Made by a program: the position numbers and the translations under genes. Below, in pieces: positions 57,201-64,000 of a stretch of 64,000 bases of DNA. Source of the stretch: JBNKHG01 sp050290225. Lineage in GTDB: Bacteria; Pseudomonadota; Gammaproteobacteria; Pseudomonadales; Cellvibrionaceae. The DNA is taken from the NCBI GenBank assembly GCA_050290225.1, contig JBNKHG010000093.1:45740-109739 (forward strand), given 5' to 3'. The notes beneath the pieces are model-generated. The model was not told where the DNA came from and searched no databases. It was given only the letters and a program-made list of their open reading frames with translations. The stretch's first letter is position 1, and each line of letters starts with the position of its first letter.

Positions 57201-57407
57201 ATGTGAGCAATAATTAAACAGTAAAATTGTATTGTACGTTACATTAATTGCCATTACTAGTTTGTTGCCTGTGGGCGCTTTGTCATCATTGCCGGTGCCT
57301 GAATATGTCACCCAACTAAAGCGGTTAAGCCAGTGCGCCCTATTGCTGTGGGGCCTATAATCCCGCTTTTTCTATGACATCGAAGCCAAATTGCCGGAGG
57401 CATCGCC

Positions 57408-58181
57408 ATGAGTGATCTGGTATTAACCCGCGTCGACGGGGGGGTATTGATCATCACCCTCAATCGTCCTTCGCGGAAAAATGCGCTGACAGGCGCTATG
57501 TATACAATGTTGGCCGAAGCGATTGAGTGTGGAGAACAGGACCGGACAGTGAGGGTAATTCTCCTGACCGGAGCCGGGGAATCTTTCTGTGCAGGCAATG
57601 ACCTGGAAGACTTTGCCCGCAATTCCCCTCCAGTGGATGGCGGGGGACCCGCCGCTACCTTTATGCGGGTGCTATTTCATTGCGATAAACCGGTTGTCGC
57701 CTCAGTACAGGGGCATGCTGTGGGTATAGGCACGACGATGCTTCTGCACTGTGACCTCGTCTATGCCGGCGAGAGTGCCTGTTTTCAACTGCCTTTTGCC
57801 AATTTGGGGTTGTGTCCCGAGTATGCATCGAGTTTGATATTGCCCCGGTTGGTGGGGACGGTTAAAGCGGCCGAGCTACTGATGATGGGGGAACCGTTTA
57901 GCGCACGGGAAGCGCTGGATTATGGAATCGCCAATCAGGTGGTCAATGACAATCAGCTCACCGATTTTGTGCGCGAGCGGTGTCAGCACCTGGTAGCGCA
58001 GCCACCTGGTGCAATCCGGGCCACCAAGCGCCTGCTGCGTGAACCCCAGCGCCAGCAGGCGGTTGATGTGATGGCCCGGGAAATTGCGCTCTTTGAAGAG
58101 GGTTTAAAAAGCGCGGAATTTCGCGAGGCGGCTACGGCTTTTTTTGAAAAACGTCAACCGGACTTTTCCTCTTTCTCCTGA
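57408..58181 (+). CDS. Enoyl-CoA hydratase/isomerase family protein
   Basis: A 257-residue crotonase-fold protein. It shows LNRPSRKNALTGAMY, the first oxyanion block FCAGNDLEDF, the second GHAVGIGTTMLLHCDLVYA, and NLGLCPEYASSLILPRLVG. A Glu in the LCPEYASS position could be the catalytic acid. It resembles short enoyl-CoA isomerase/hydratase members more than the protein at 49784. It is divergent from the MarR gene; a TATAAT hexamer at 57356-57361 could be its -10 box though the -35 is unclear. It probably acts on fatty or aromatic acyl-CoA. Confidence 0.87.
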   Translation: MSDLVLTRVDGGVLIITLNRPSRKNALTGAMYTMLAEAIECGEQDRTVRVILLTGAGESFCAGNDLEDFARNSPPVDGGGPAATFMRVLFHCDKPVVASVQGHAVGIGTTMLLHCDLVYAGESACFQLPFANLGLCPEYASSLILPRLVGTVKAAELLMMGEPFSAREALDYGIANQVVNDNQLTDFVRERCQHLVAQPPGAIRATKRLLREPQRQQAVDVMAREIALFEEGLKSAEFREAATAFFEKRQPDFSSFS

Positions 58182-58287
58182 GTCGGCGTTGTGCATCAGC
58201 TACAAGGCACAAAAAAATTATCCGGGCGATAGCTGCGATATCGCTCAGGCCGGCTGGTGCGCAATGGCAGCCTGGACAGTTCGGGGT
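58182..58287. other. 3' flank between enoyl-CoA hydratase and the small minus-strand frame
   Basis: Contains a short GC-rich imperfect hairpin (GCGATAGCTGCGATATCGC near 58224-58242) that could terminate the convergent transcripts. Nothing else is seen. Confidence 0.35.
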
Positions 58288-58458
58288 TTAACAACCGCGC
58301 ACTACCCCTAGGGTACCACCGCGCATAAAAGCGGCCTGCAGCGGGCTGCGTCCATTGAGCGGAAACCGTGGCGGTGTGCCAACGTCGACAAACCGCCCCT
58401 GGCCATCCTTGGCCGACAACGCTACTGTATTATTGGTTAGGCTGTTTTGGCAGTGCAT
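58288..58458 (-). CDS. Small hypothetical protein, 56 residues
   Basis: An ATG at 58458 opens a 56-codon frame (MHCQNSLTNN ... GGTLGVVRGC) ending in TAA. It is preceded by a strong purine-rich GAGGGGG box 2-8 nt upstream. The translation has two Cys near the ends, a Gly/Pro/Arg-rich middle (FVDVGTPPRFPLNGRSPLQ) and codon use like neighbouring genes. It lies in line with the 57-residue frame at 58780 on the same strand. No family is recognised. It may be a genuine small protein or the 3' remnant of a larger gene. Confidence 0.35.
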   Translation of the reverse strand: MHCQNSLTNNTVALSAKDGQGRFVDVGTPPRFPLNGRSPLQAAFMRGGTLGVVRGC

Positions 58459-58606
58459 CACCCCCTCTATAAATCTGTGTAGCCCGTGTTAGAAAAAGCC
58501 CGTCACCGGTGGTTACCGGACCACGTTTTTAATTAACATCATCTGCGCTGCTATCCACGGTCCTGGCGACTGCCCTGGCGTTGTCACACCATCCCGTGCC
58601 TCAGAT

Positions 58607-58780
58607 TCAATCAAACCCCTTTTTGTAAGCCCAGAAATCCTCCATTTCGTCGCTCCAGACGAGGTCAGATTCCTCTTCCTGTAGTTTGTCGATATCCACA
58701 GTCATGATTTCGAAATTAGACTCCATGGCTCTTTGCAAGGCTTGCTGTTCCACCTGCGATGTGTGAGGAGTAGTACTCAT
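58607..58780 (-). CDS. Small acidic hypothetical protein, 57 residues
   Basis: ATG at 58780 with AAGGTGG 5 nt upstream opens a 57-codon frame; a GTG three codons earlier is less likely. The product is acidic and largely helical in appearance (QVEQQALQRAMESNFEIMTV, then DKLQEEESDLVW), ending in FWAYKKGFD with aromatic and charged residues. No signal peptide, Cys or membrane helix is seen. It is followed after 148 nt by another small frame on the same strand. No family recognised; an anti-regulator, toxin-antitoxin component or peptide precursor role would be speculation. Confidence 0.45.
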   Translation of the reverse strand: MSTTPHTSQVEQQALQRAMESNFEIMTVDIDKLQEEESDLVWSDEMEDFWAYKKGFD

Positions 58781-59240
58781 GGTCGCCACCTTACTGCATT
58801 GGTGATTGACTCATCGATCAAGATTGCCGCCGGAATGGCGATTGCCTTGATCAAAAGTTTTTTTAAGTGTGCATTAATCGCGCCATTGGGGTGCAAGCCT
58901 AAAAATTTCAGCTATATCAATGTGCTAAAAGATTGAGCGTCTACCGCGGTGGAGGCGAATGACAAACCCTTCGACACCAATACCATAAACAGAGGGTGTA
59001 TTAGATTGGAAAACCATTTCTGTGGGGATTGATATAGCTGTTATAGAATAAATCTGCGAAATCGGCGTTTGCTAAGAAATCGCAGTATTAACAGTGAAAA
59101 GTTTTTATTCCCCGACCAATGAAAATAGCCTGTGGCGGCACAGCTGGGGGGCATGGGTGTGGTAAATTTTCCGACGTTTTGGATTTTTCGCCTGGCGGAG
59201 CTATTTTATAGCGACTACTGGATTTGAGTATTCAGGTCAA
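58781..59240. other. Intergenic region between small frame and fimV-like gene
   Basis: A 460-bp AT-rich region. It holds the promoter side of the small acidic protein gene and the 3' flank of the FimV-like gene. No supported gene, repeat or clear terminator was found. Confidence 0.5.
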
Positions 59241-60917
59241 TCAGAGGGGAGTCGCTTCCTGCTGATTTGATCTTTGTTTCAACTCATCCAGAGCTTCAAG
59301 CAGTTTGGCGTTTTCCGGGTGCTGCTGAAGTAGTTTCTCAAGCATTGCCCGTGCGTGTTCGAATCTTCCGTAGGCGGCATAGATCATGGATTCGTTGATG
59401 GTGTTTTCAATGTCAACGACTTCCAGAGCTTCGTCTTTTTCGGTTAGCAAGCGTTCTATGGAAGCGTTATCCGCAGATACGTCGACAACAGTAGCGTTTT
59501 GTGGCTGTGCGATTTTGTCATCCCTGGGTATGACTATCGCGTCATGATCGTCGTTGGCGCTGATGGTATTTTCGACTTTCCCGGGGTGAATAACAGTGCC
59601 TTTGCGTTTCGAATCGGTGGATTTCGCGGGTGGGGGTAATATGCTCGACTCGGCACGACGAGCGGGTAGTTCACGCCTGGCCCTGAGGAAGATGGCGGTA
59701 CCCAATCCCATGGCAAAGATGGCAATCGCCAATTGCCAGAACCAGGTGCCAGAATCCGTTTTTTCGGTTAGGGGTGCTGCTGTGTTTGCTGCAAGGTTAC
59801 TTCGTTGCTGGGGTTGTAGTAATTGACGAAGGCGCTCAATTTCCCGATTTTGCTGTAGCAGTTGCTGTTCCAATTGCCGCAGACGATCCTCACCTTGCAG
59901 CCTGGCCAGATGCGCTCGCATCATTTGATTTTCAGCTTTGATCTGTTCGGTTTCTGTGCGGACGTCTTGCAACCGTTGATCGATGAATTCAGCTTCGGCG
60001 GATTCAGCTGCCAGTTTATCTGCGGCAGGGGGTTCCGGCGCTGGAGGTGGAGCAGTCGGTTCGGTCTTTGGAGGACTGGCTTTCCCCTGGGCGGCGGTGA
60101 AAATAGGCGGCAGTGTTAGGACACTGCCAGCCTTCAGTCGATCGATATTATTGTTGTAGAAAGCATGGGGGTTCTGTCGATAGAGCGCCTCAATAGCGCG
60201 AGGTAATGGCAGGCGTGAATCGGGACGCAGACGCAAGGCAATCTGCGACAGGGTGTCGCCAGGTACAACCCGATAGGAGGCAGTGGGCAGCTTGGCTTTT
60301 TCGGGTCTCGACGCTTTTTTACGTGTACTGGTTGCGGACAACGTCCTTCCCGGAAGAGCGGGGATAGCTTGAGTCGGTCGAGTTGGAGCAGCACGTTGCT
60401 CAGGTGGCGCTGCGGGGACAAGGTGAATCGCGCCAGTGCTGGAGCTTGATTCAAGATCCAGAAGCAAATCGTAATCACGATAAAGTTTCCCCCCTGGCCA
60501 TTCGAGTTCAATCAGAAGGCTGATATAGGGGTCTAGAACCGGGGCGCGAGAGCGGATTCGAAGCGCAATTCTCCCGTCTCTACGCTCGGCGACCACCTGA
60601 TAGCCGTCGGCTTCGGCCGCAAGTTCAAAACCCAGACTATGGGCCAGGTCGCCGCGTACCTGACGTACCTTGACATCTTCGGGTGCATAGCGGGCAGTGG
60701 CGTCGAGCACAGGTATTTCGACGTACAAAGGTTGTCCAATGGCCGAGTGGACAGTGGCAGAACCCAGGCCGAGGGCGTTCACCGAAAGTGGATAACTCAG
60801 GAGGGAGCACAGGGAGAGAAAGGTTAGGAGACGCCAGCGCGAAAACCGATTGCGGCGCTGTGGCCAAAAGGTGGTTGACAGCATCCAGGATTCCCGATCT
60901 GCCTTGCGGTCCTTCAT
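59241..60917 (-). CDS. FimV-like inner-membrane LysM protein
   Basis: A 558-residue protein from the ATG at 60917, which has GAGGGGGA just upstream; the frame is open 61 codons further 5' but that part lacks support. After a signal/anchor segment comes the FimV N-terminal domain (LGLGSATVHSAIGQPLYVEIPV). A LysM module follows (about 214-271, YRVVPGDTLSQIALRLRPDSRLP), then a Pro/Ala linker, a coiled coil (about 308-368), one membrane helix (about 391-412) and a C-terminal FimV-type TPR-like tail (ESMIYAAYGRFEHARAMLEKLLQQHP). FimV organises polar type IV pilus and signalling machinery through LysM-peptidoglycan contact. It is much shorter than the Pseudomonas protein (over 900 residues). Confidence 0.82.
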   Translation of the reverse strand: MKDRKADRESWMLSTTFWPQRRNRFSRWRLLTFLSLCSLLSYPLSVNALGLGSATVHSAIGQPLYVEIPVLDATARYAPEDVKVRQVRGDLAHSLGFELAAEADGYQVVAERRDGRIALRIRSRAPVLDPYISLLIELEWPGGKLYRDYDLLLDLESSSSTGAIHLVPAAPPEQRAAPTRPTQAIPALPGRTLSATSTRKKASRPEKAKLPTASYRVVPGDTLSQIALRLRPDSRLPLPRAIEALYRQNPHAFYNNNIDRLKAGSVLTLPPIFTAAQGKASPPKTEPTAPPPAPEPPAADKLAAESAEAEFIDQRLQDVRTETEQIKAENQMMRAHLARLQGEDRLRQLEQQLLQQNREIERLRQLLQPQQRSNLAANTAAPLTEKTDSGTWFWQLAIAIFAMGLGTAIFLRARRELPARRAESSILPPPAKSTDSKRKGTVIHPGKVENTISANDDHDAIVIPRDDKIAQPQNATVVDVSADNASIERLLTEKDEALEVVDIENTINESMIYAAYGRFEHARAMLEKLLQQHPENAKLLEALDELKQRSNQQEATPL

Positions 60918-61139
60918 ATTATCCCCCTCGGGTTTTCCGAGGATTGTAACAGGAGTTATGACAAGCACAACACTGAATATAAGCGCGCGCAGGGGGCGTA
61001 TATCCTGTAGCCGCAAAGGGGCGGTTGCTATGAGCAGGCGGTAGCGGTCGGCTACAGAGTGAAAATACTCCAGCCTGCTCCGGGAACTGTGTGGTAACAC
61101 AGTGGATGTTCAGTGAAGGGGCAACTGGCCCGAGCCGAA

Positions 61140-63248
61140 TCAGGCTCGGGCGATTATGTCGGGATTCGGGGCCAGTTTTTTCTGTCCAAGGCGTTTTAAC
61201 ATTTTGACGGCCAGGGTCATCACCACAACCGCACCCGACAACCAGCCGATTGCGAATCCGGGGTTGTTGGCGATATTGCCCAGTTGGTACATCACGCTTG
61301 CCATCCAGTAGGCGAGGAAGCTGGACCAACCGATTACCAGGCCCGCCCAGAAGGGGCCTGACTCGCGATTCATGGCTCCCATGACGGCCACACAGGGGGT
61401 GTAAAGCAATATCAGGATCAGGTAGCAGAAAGCAGAGTAACTGTTGCCGAAAAGATCCTGCATGGCTTTGAGACCGGTGTCCGAAACCCCTTGTTCATCG
61501 ACGGAATCGGTCACCGCACCCAGGCCGAGGGGGTCGCCCAGGCTCTGGCTGAGATCGACAATATTGTCACCAATTGAACCCAGTGCTTCTTTTAAACTTG
61601 CCAACAGGTCCAGTTCTGCTTCTTCATCGTCGGTCACTCCGGCCACGTCCTGGTAAAGCGCATCGAGGGTGCCCACCACCGCCTCCTTGGCGAATATGCC
61701 GGTAAACACGCCAACTGTCGCAGGCCAGTTTTCCTCTTCAACGCCAATGGGCGCCAAACCCGGGGTCAAGGTCTTGCCAATATAACTGAGCAGGGAATCC
61801 TTGCTGTCCTGGTGGCCGAAGCTGCCGTCCATACCGACTGAATTGATCACCGTCAGCAATACCACCACTTTGACAATCGTGCTGCCGGCGCGGCGGATAA
61901 ATCCGTGCAGCCGGTGCCAGGTGGTGATCAGGGTATTGCGGAGCACAGGCGTATGGTAGGCAGGCATCTCCTGGAAGGAGGGGGATGCCTGGCCGGCAAA
62001 TAGGGTTTTACGGAACAGCCAGCCGGTAAAGACCGCCACCGTAATACCGAACAGGTAGAGAGCGAAAACGATCAGCGACCCGTTCTTGGGAAAAAACGCA
62101 GCGGTGAAGAGGGCATAAACCGTCAGCCTTGCACCGCAAGACATAAAAGGGGCCATTGCGATGGTCAGCAGCCGGTCCTGCTCCCGGGTGAGGGTGCGTG
62201 AGGCCATAACTGCCGGAACGTTACAACCGAAGCCTACAATGAGAGGGACAAAGGAGTTTCCAGGTAGGCCGATGCGCGCCATCAGGCGATCCACCACGAA
62301 GGACGCGCGGGACATATAGCCGGAATCTTCCAGAACGCTCAGACACAAGTAGAGGAATCCGATCACCGGAATAAATGTACCCACCAGTTGAATACCGCCG
62401 CCGATGCCATCGGCAACGATGGTGATCAGCCAGGCGGGGGCGTTAAAACTGCTCATCCAGGCGCCCAGGCCATCGACCAACAGGGCGCCGAGGAAAATAT
62501 CGAAGAAGTCGATAAACACGGCGCCGAGGTTGATGGCGATCATGAACATCAGATACATCATCAACAGGAAAATAGGTATACCCAGCCACCGGTTGAGCAC
62601 AATGGTGTCTATTTTCTCTGTAAGGGAGCGCTTGCCGGGCTCCATCACAACCACCCCCTGGGTTTGCTGCCGTACCCACTGGTAGCGGTGGGCAATGGCC
62701 TCCTCGTCACACAGCAGGTCTTCCTTGGGCTTGGGGGCGGTGCTGGGATCTTCTGCAATGGTTCGCAGTTGTTGTCTTAGCTCTGCAAGGCCATCTCCCT
62801 TGCTGGCGATGATGGGAACTATGGGGACACCCAGATTGCGTTCCAGTGCCTCACGATCGATATGGGCTCCCTGACTGTGCGCCACGTCCAGCATATTGAG
62901 GGCTATCAGGGTGGGACAACCCAAATCCAGTAATTCGTGGGTAAGTAGCAGGTTTCGGTTGAGGTTGGAGGCGTCGACGATATTGATAATCAGATCGGGC
63001 TTTTCTTCAGTGATGAAGTGCCGTGCAATCTTCTCGTCAACGCCCTGGTCCGTCACATTGAGGGAGTAAACCCCGGGCAGGTCGACAATTTCAATATTGC
63101 AATCGCCGAGCTTGCAGTGGCCGGTTTTTTTCTCAACCGTCACCCCCGCCCAGTTGCCGACCTTCTGACGGGAGCCGGTCAGGGCGTTAAAGAGCGTCGT
63201 CTTACCACAGTTGGGGTTGCCAGCGAGGGCGACGATCAGTGATTTCAC
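61140..63248 (-). CDS. feoB: Ferrous iron transport protein B
   Basis: A 702-residue Fe(II) permease. The N-terminal G domain has G1 GNPNCGKTT (10-18), a switch GVTVEKK, G3 DLPG and G4 NMLD; the C-terminal membrane domain has the Gate repeats with GFGCNVPAVMASRTL and CGARL(T)VYALF. It starts at GTG overlapping the feoA stop by 4 nt (GTGA), so translation is coupled. Length is a little below E. coli FeoB (773). Together with FeoA it imports ferrous iron under low oxygen or acidic conditions. Confidence 0.96.
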   Translation of the reverse strand: MKSLIVALAGNPNCGKTTLFNALTGSRQKVGNWAGVTVEKKTGHCKLGDCNIEIVDLPGVYSLNVTDQGVDEKIARHFITEEKPDLIINIVDASNLNRNLLLTHELLDLGCPTLIALNMLDVAHSQGAHIDREALERNLGVPIVPIIASKGDGLAELRQQLRTIAEDPSTAPKPKEDLLCDEEAIAHRYQWVRQQTQGVVVMEPGKRSLTEKIDTIVLNRWLGIPIFLLMMYLMFMIAINLGAVFIDFFDIFLGALLVDGLGAWMSSFNAPAWLITIVADGIGGGIQLVGTFIPVIGFLYLCLSVLEDSGYMSRASFVVDRLMARIGLPGNSFVPLIVGFGCNVPAVMASRTLTREQDRLLTIAMAPFMSCGARLTVYALFTAAFFPKNGSLIVFALYLFGITVAVFTGWLFRKTLFAGQASPSFQEMPAYHTPVLRNTLITTWHRLHGFIRRAGSTIVKVVVLLTVINSVGMDGSFGHQDSKDSLLSYIGKTLTPGLAPIGVEEENWPATVGVFTGIFAKEAVVGTLDALYQDVAGVTDDEEAELDLLASLKEALGSIGDNIVDLSQSLGDPLGLGAVTDSVDEQGVSDTGLKAMQDLFGNSYSAFCYLILILLYTPCVAVMGAMNRESGPFWAGLVIGWSSFLAYWMASVMYQLGNIANNPGFAIGWLSGAVVVMTLAVKMLKRLGQKKLAPNPDIIARA

Positions 63249-63469
63249 ACCAATTCGACTTGAATCTGCAGCGCGTCGCGCTTGCGAATGCTTAGAAGAG
63301 TGCCTTCAACGCGCACTTGCATGGGATCACCGAGGGGGGCAGTTCGCAGGACTTGGGCTTCGGCACCTGGGATGACTCCCATGCTGTGCAGTCGACCCAG
63401 GGTTTCCCCTTCCTTGGTGAAGCCGGTGATACGGCTGGCTTTGTCTTGTATCAGGTCTGCTAACGTCAT
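63245..63469 (-). CDS. feoA: Ferrous iron transport protein A
   Basis: A 74-residue SH3-like FeoA protein (LADLIQDKASRITGFTKEGETLGRLHSMGVIPGAEAQVLRTAPLGDPMQVRVEGTLLSIRKRDALQIQVE pattern throughout). It precedes feoB with a 4-nt overlap and modulates the FeoB G domain. No FeoC follows feoB; instead the FimV-like gene lies downstream. Its promoter region carries an AT-rich Fur-box-like element. Confidence 0.93.
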   Translation of the reverse strand: MTLADLIQDKASRITGFTKEGETLGRLHSMGVIPGAEAQVLRTAPLGDPMQVRVEGTLLSIRKRDALQIQVELV

Positions 63470-64000
63470 AATTCCATACTTCGCTTTTAAACGTTAAACG
63501 ATAATAGAATACGAATAATTCGCGTTTATATTAAGGAAACTGGTCTCGAAAAGCCAGTGAATTTGGGGGAATGGCATAAAAATATGGAAAACTGTTGATC
63601 TGGATGCTGTTTCCCAGGGGGGGAGGCGGGATTAATAGCTGCCCTGGGGGTTCCCGGCCCCATTACTGGAGTAATCTTCCGCTAGCGTCAGCCTGCCAGT
63701 TTTAAAGTACGGGACGGCTAACCTGTGAATCGGAAAGCGGATTGTCTATTAACGGAAGGTAAAAGGAGGAGAGCAGCTCTGCGTTAGTGAGACCTAACAG
63801 GTTTAATGCCAGCAAACCGGACAGTTTCGCGATGCCTGGTCGGGAGAGGTGTTTATTTAAGGTTCCTCTGAATAATCCGTGGGTATGATGTGGTTCGAGA
63901 GTCTATTAACCTGTTGAAATTCAAGATCTTTTTGTGGTAGGTCGGTAAATATTATTCGGATATCATTTATTAGAAGGTTTAGGCACGATGTGATAGTCAG
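63470..64000. other. Promoter region of feoAB and right-hand flank
   Basis: This 531-bp stretch holds the feoA promoter and then no gene I can support. The last 150 bp are AT-rich. AAGGTTCCTCTGAATAATCC near 63860 faintly resembles terminal repeats of some insertion sequences, but no transposase frame follows inside the window. Confidence 0.4.
63500..63520 (-). promoter_or_regulatory. Fur-box-like element upstream of feoA
   Basis: GATAATAGAATACGAATAATT resembles the A/T-rich GATAAT hexamer pattern of Fur boxes and lies 31-51 nt before feoA, where a Fur-repressed promoter is expected. Match is imperfect. Confidence 0.35.

Noticed and set aside
63855..63882. Insertion-sequence terminal repeat resembling AAGGTTCCTCTGAATAATCC
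   Set aside because: The resemblance is from memory only; no partner repeat, target duplication or transposase frame is visible before the window ends.

Overview
The window reads as about 64 kb of chromosome from a free-living, aerobic, probably marine gammaproteobacterium. The gene set is gammaproteobacterial in style (FimV-type hub protein, PepQ prolidase, GlpD, FeoAB, YcbZ-like Lon protease, P. aeruginosa-like polyamine genes). Two large TonB-dependent receptors, a PEP-CTERM-type secreted protein and a styrene-monooxygenase-like flavoprotein fit an oligotrophic relative of the Cellvibrionales/Halieaceae. This placement is an inference from gene content. There are no rRNA or tRNA genes, no CRISPR array and no intact insertion sequence that I can support.

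Layout. 0-9 kb: end of a LysE exporter, malonyl-CoA decarboxylase, a DUF4382 lipoprotein, a two-gene GAPDH operon whose first gene lacks the catalytic cysteine, a CBS-domain protein, prolidase PepQ and a TPR protein. 9-14 kb: a LuxR-type regulator, a TonB-dependent receptor, and a small membrane-anchored LuxR-type protein paired with cytochrome b561. 14-16.5 kb: an AT-richer island with an AbiEi/AbiEii toxin-antitoxin pair whose toxin appears frameshifted at its start codon. 16.5-27 kb: a polyamine/guanidino-compound catabolic region (MFS transporter, second LuxR-type regulator, class III aminotransferase, agmatinase SpeB, chemoreceptor, guanidinobutyrase-type ureohydrolase, aldehyde dehydrogenase, LysR regulator). 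A decayed copy of the speB 3' end lies on the far side of the chemoreceptor gene. 27-30 kb: CDGSH protein, PEP-CTERM-like protein, GlpD. 30-39.5 kb: an accessory oxidative cluster (TonB receptor, flavin reductase with a MarR-like C-terminal domain, SDR, AraC regulator, CrtI/PYROXD2-like oxidoreductase, StyA-like monooxygenase). 39.5-49.5 kb: DUF1499 protein, hybrid histidine kinase with a YfiR-like sensor region, Lon-like protease, APH/AAA fusion, serine hydrolase, cytochrome c lipoprotein. 49.7-58.2 kb: enoyl-CoA hydratase, ornithine decarboxylase, Lrp regulator, group II PLP decarboxylase, EmrAB-type pump with MarR regulator, second enoyl-CoA hydratase. 58.2-63.5 kb: two small reading frames with good ribosome binding sites, a FimV-like protein and feoAB.

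How genes may work together. Agmatine could be split to putrescine by SpeB, transaminated by the class III aminotransferase and oxidised to 4-aminobutyrate by the aldehyde dehydrogenase, while the second ureohydrolase would make 4-aminobutyrate from 4-guanidinobutyrate. Near-identical 21-bp elements precede both the local LuxR-type regulator and the aminotransferase. The 33-39.5 kb genes look like a two-component flavin monooxygenase system in which an HpaH-C1-like reductase could supply reduced flavin to the StyA-like oxygenase. At 50-57 kb, two amine-forming decarboxylases sit beside a multidrug-type exporter, suggesting amine synthesis and efflux.

Structural points worth following: the active-site Cys-to-Ser change in the GAPDH paralogue, the frameshifted AbiEii, the speB remnant, and three promoter-proximal tandem-repeat arrays (15-16 bp, 19 bp and 15 bp units) directly upstream of genes.
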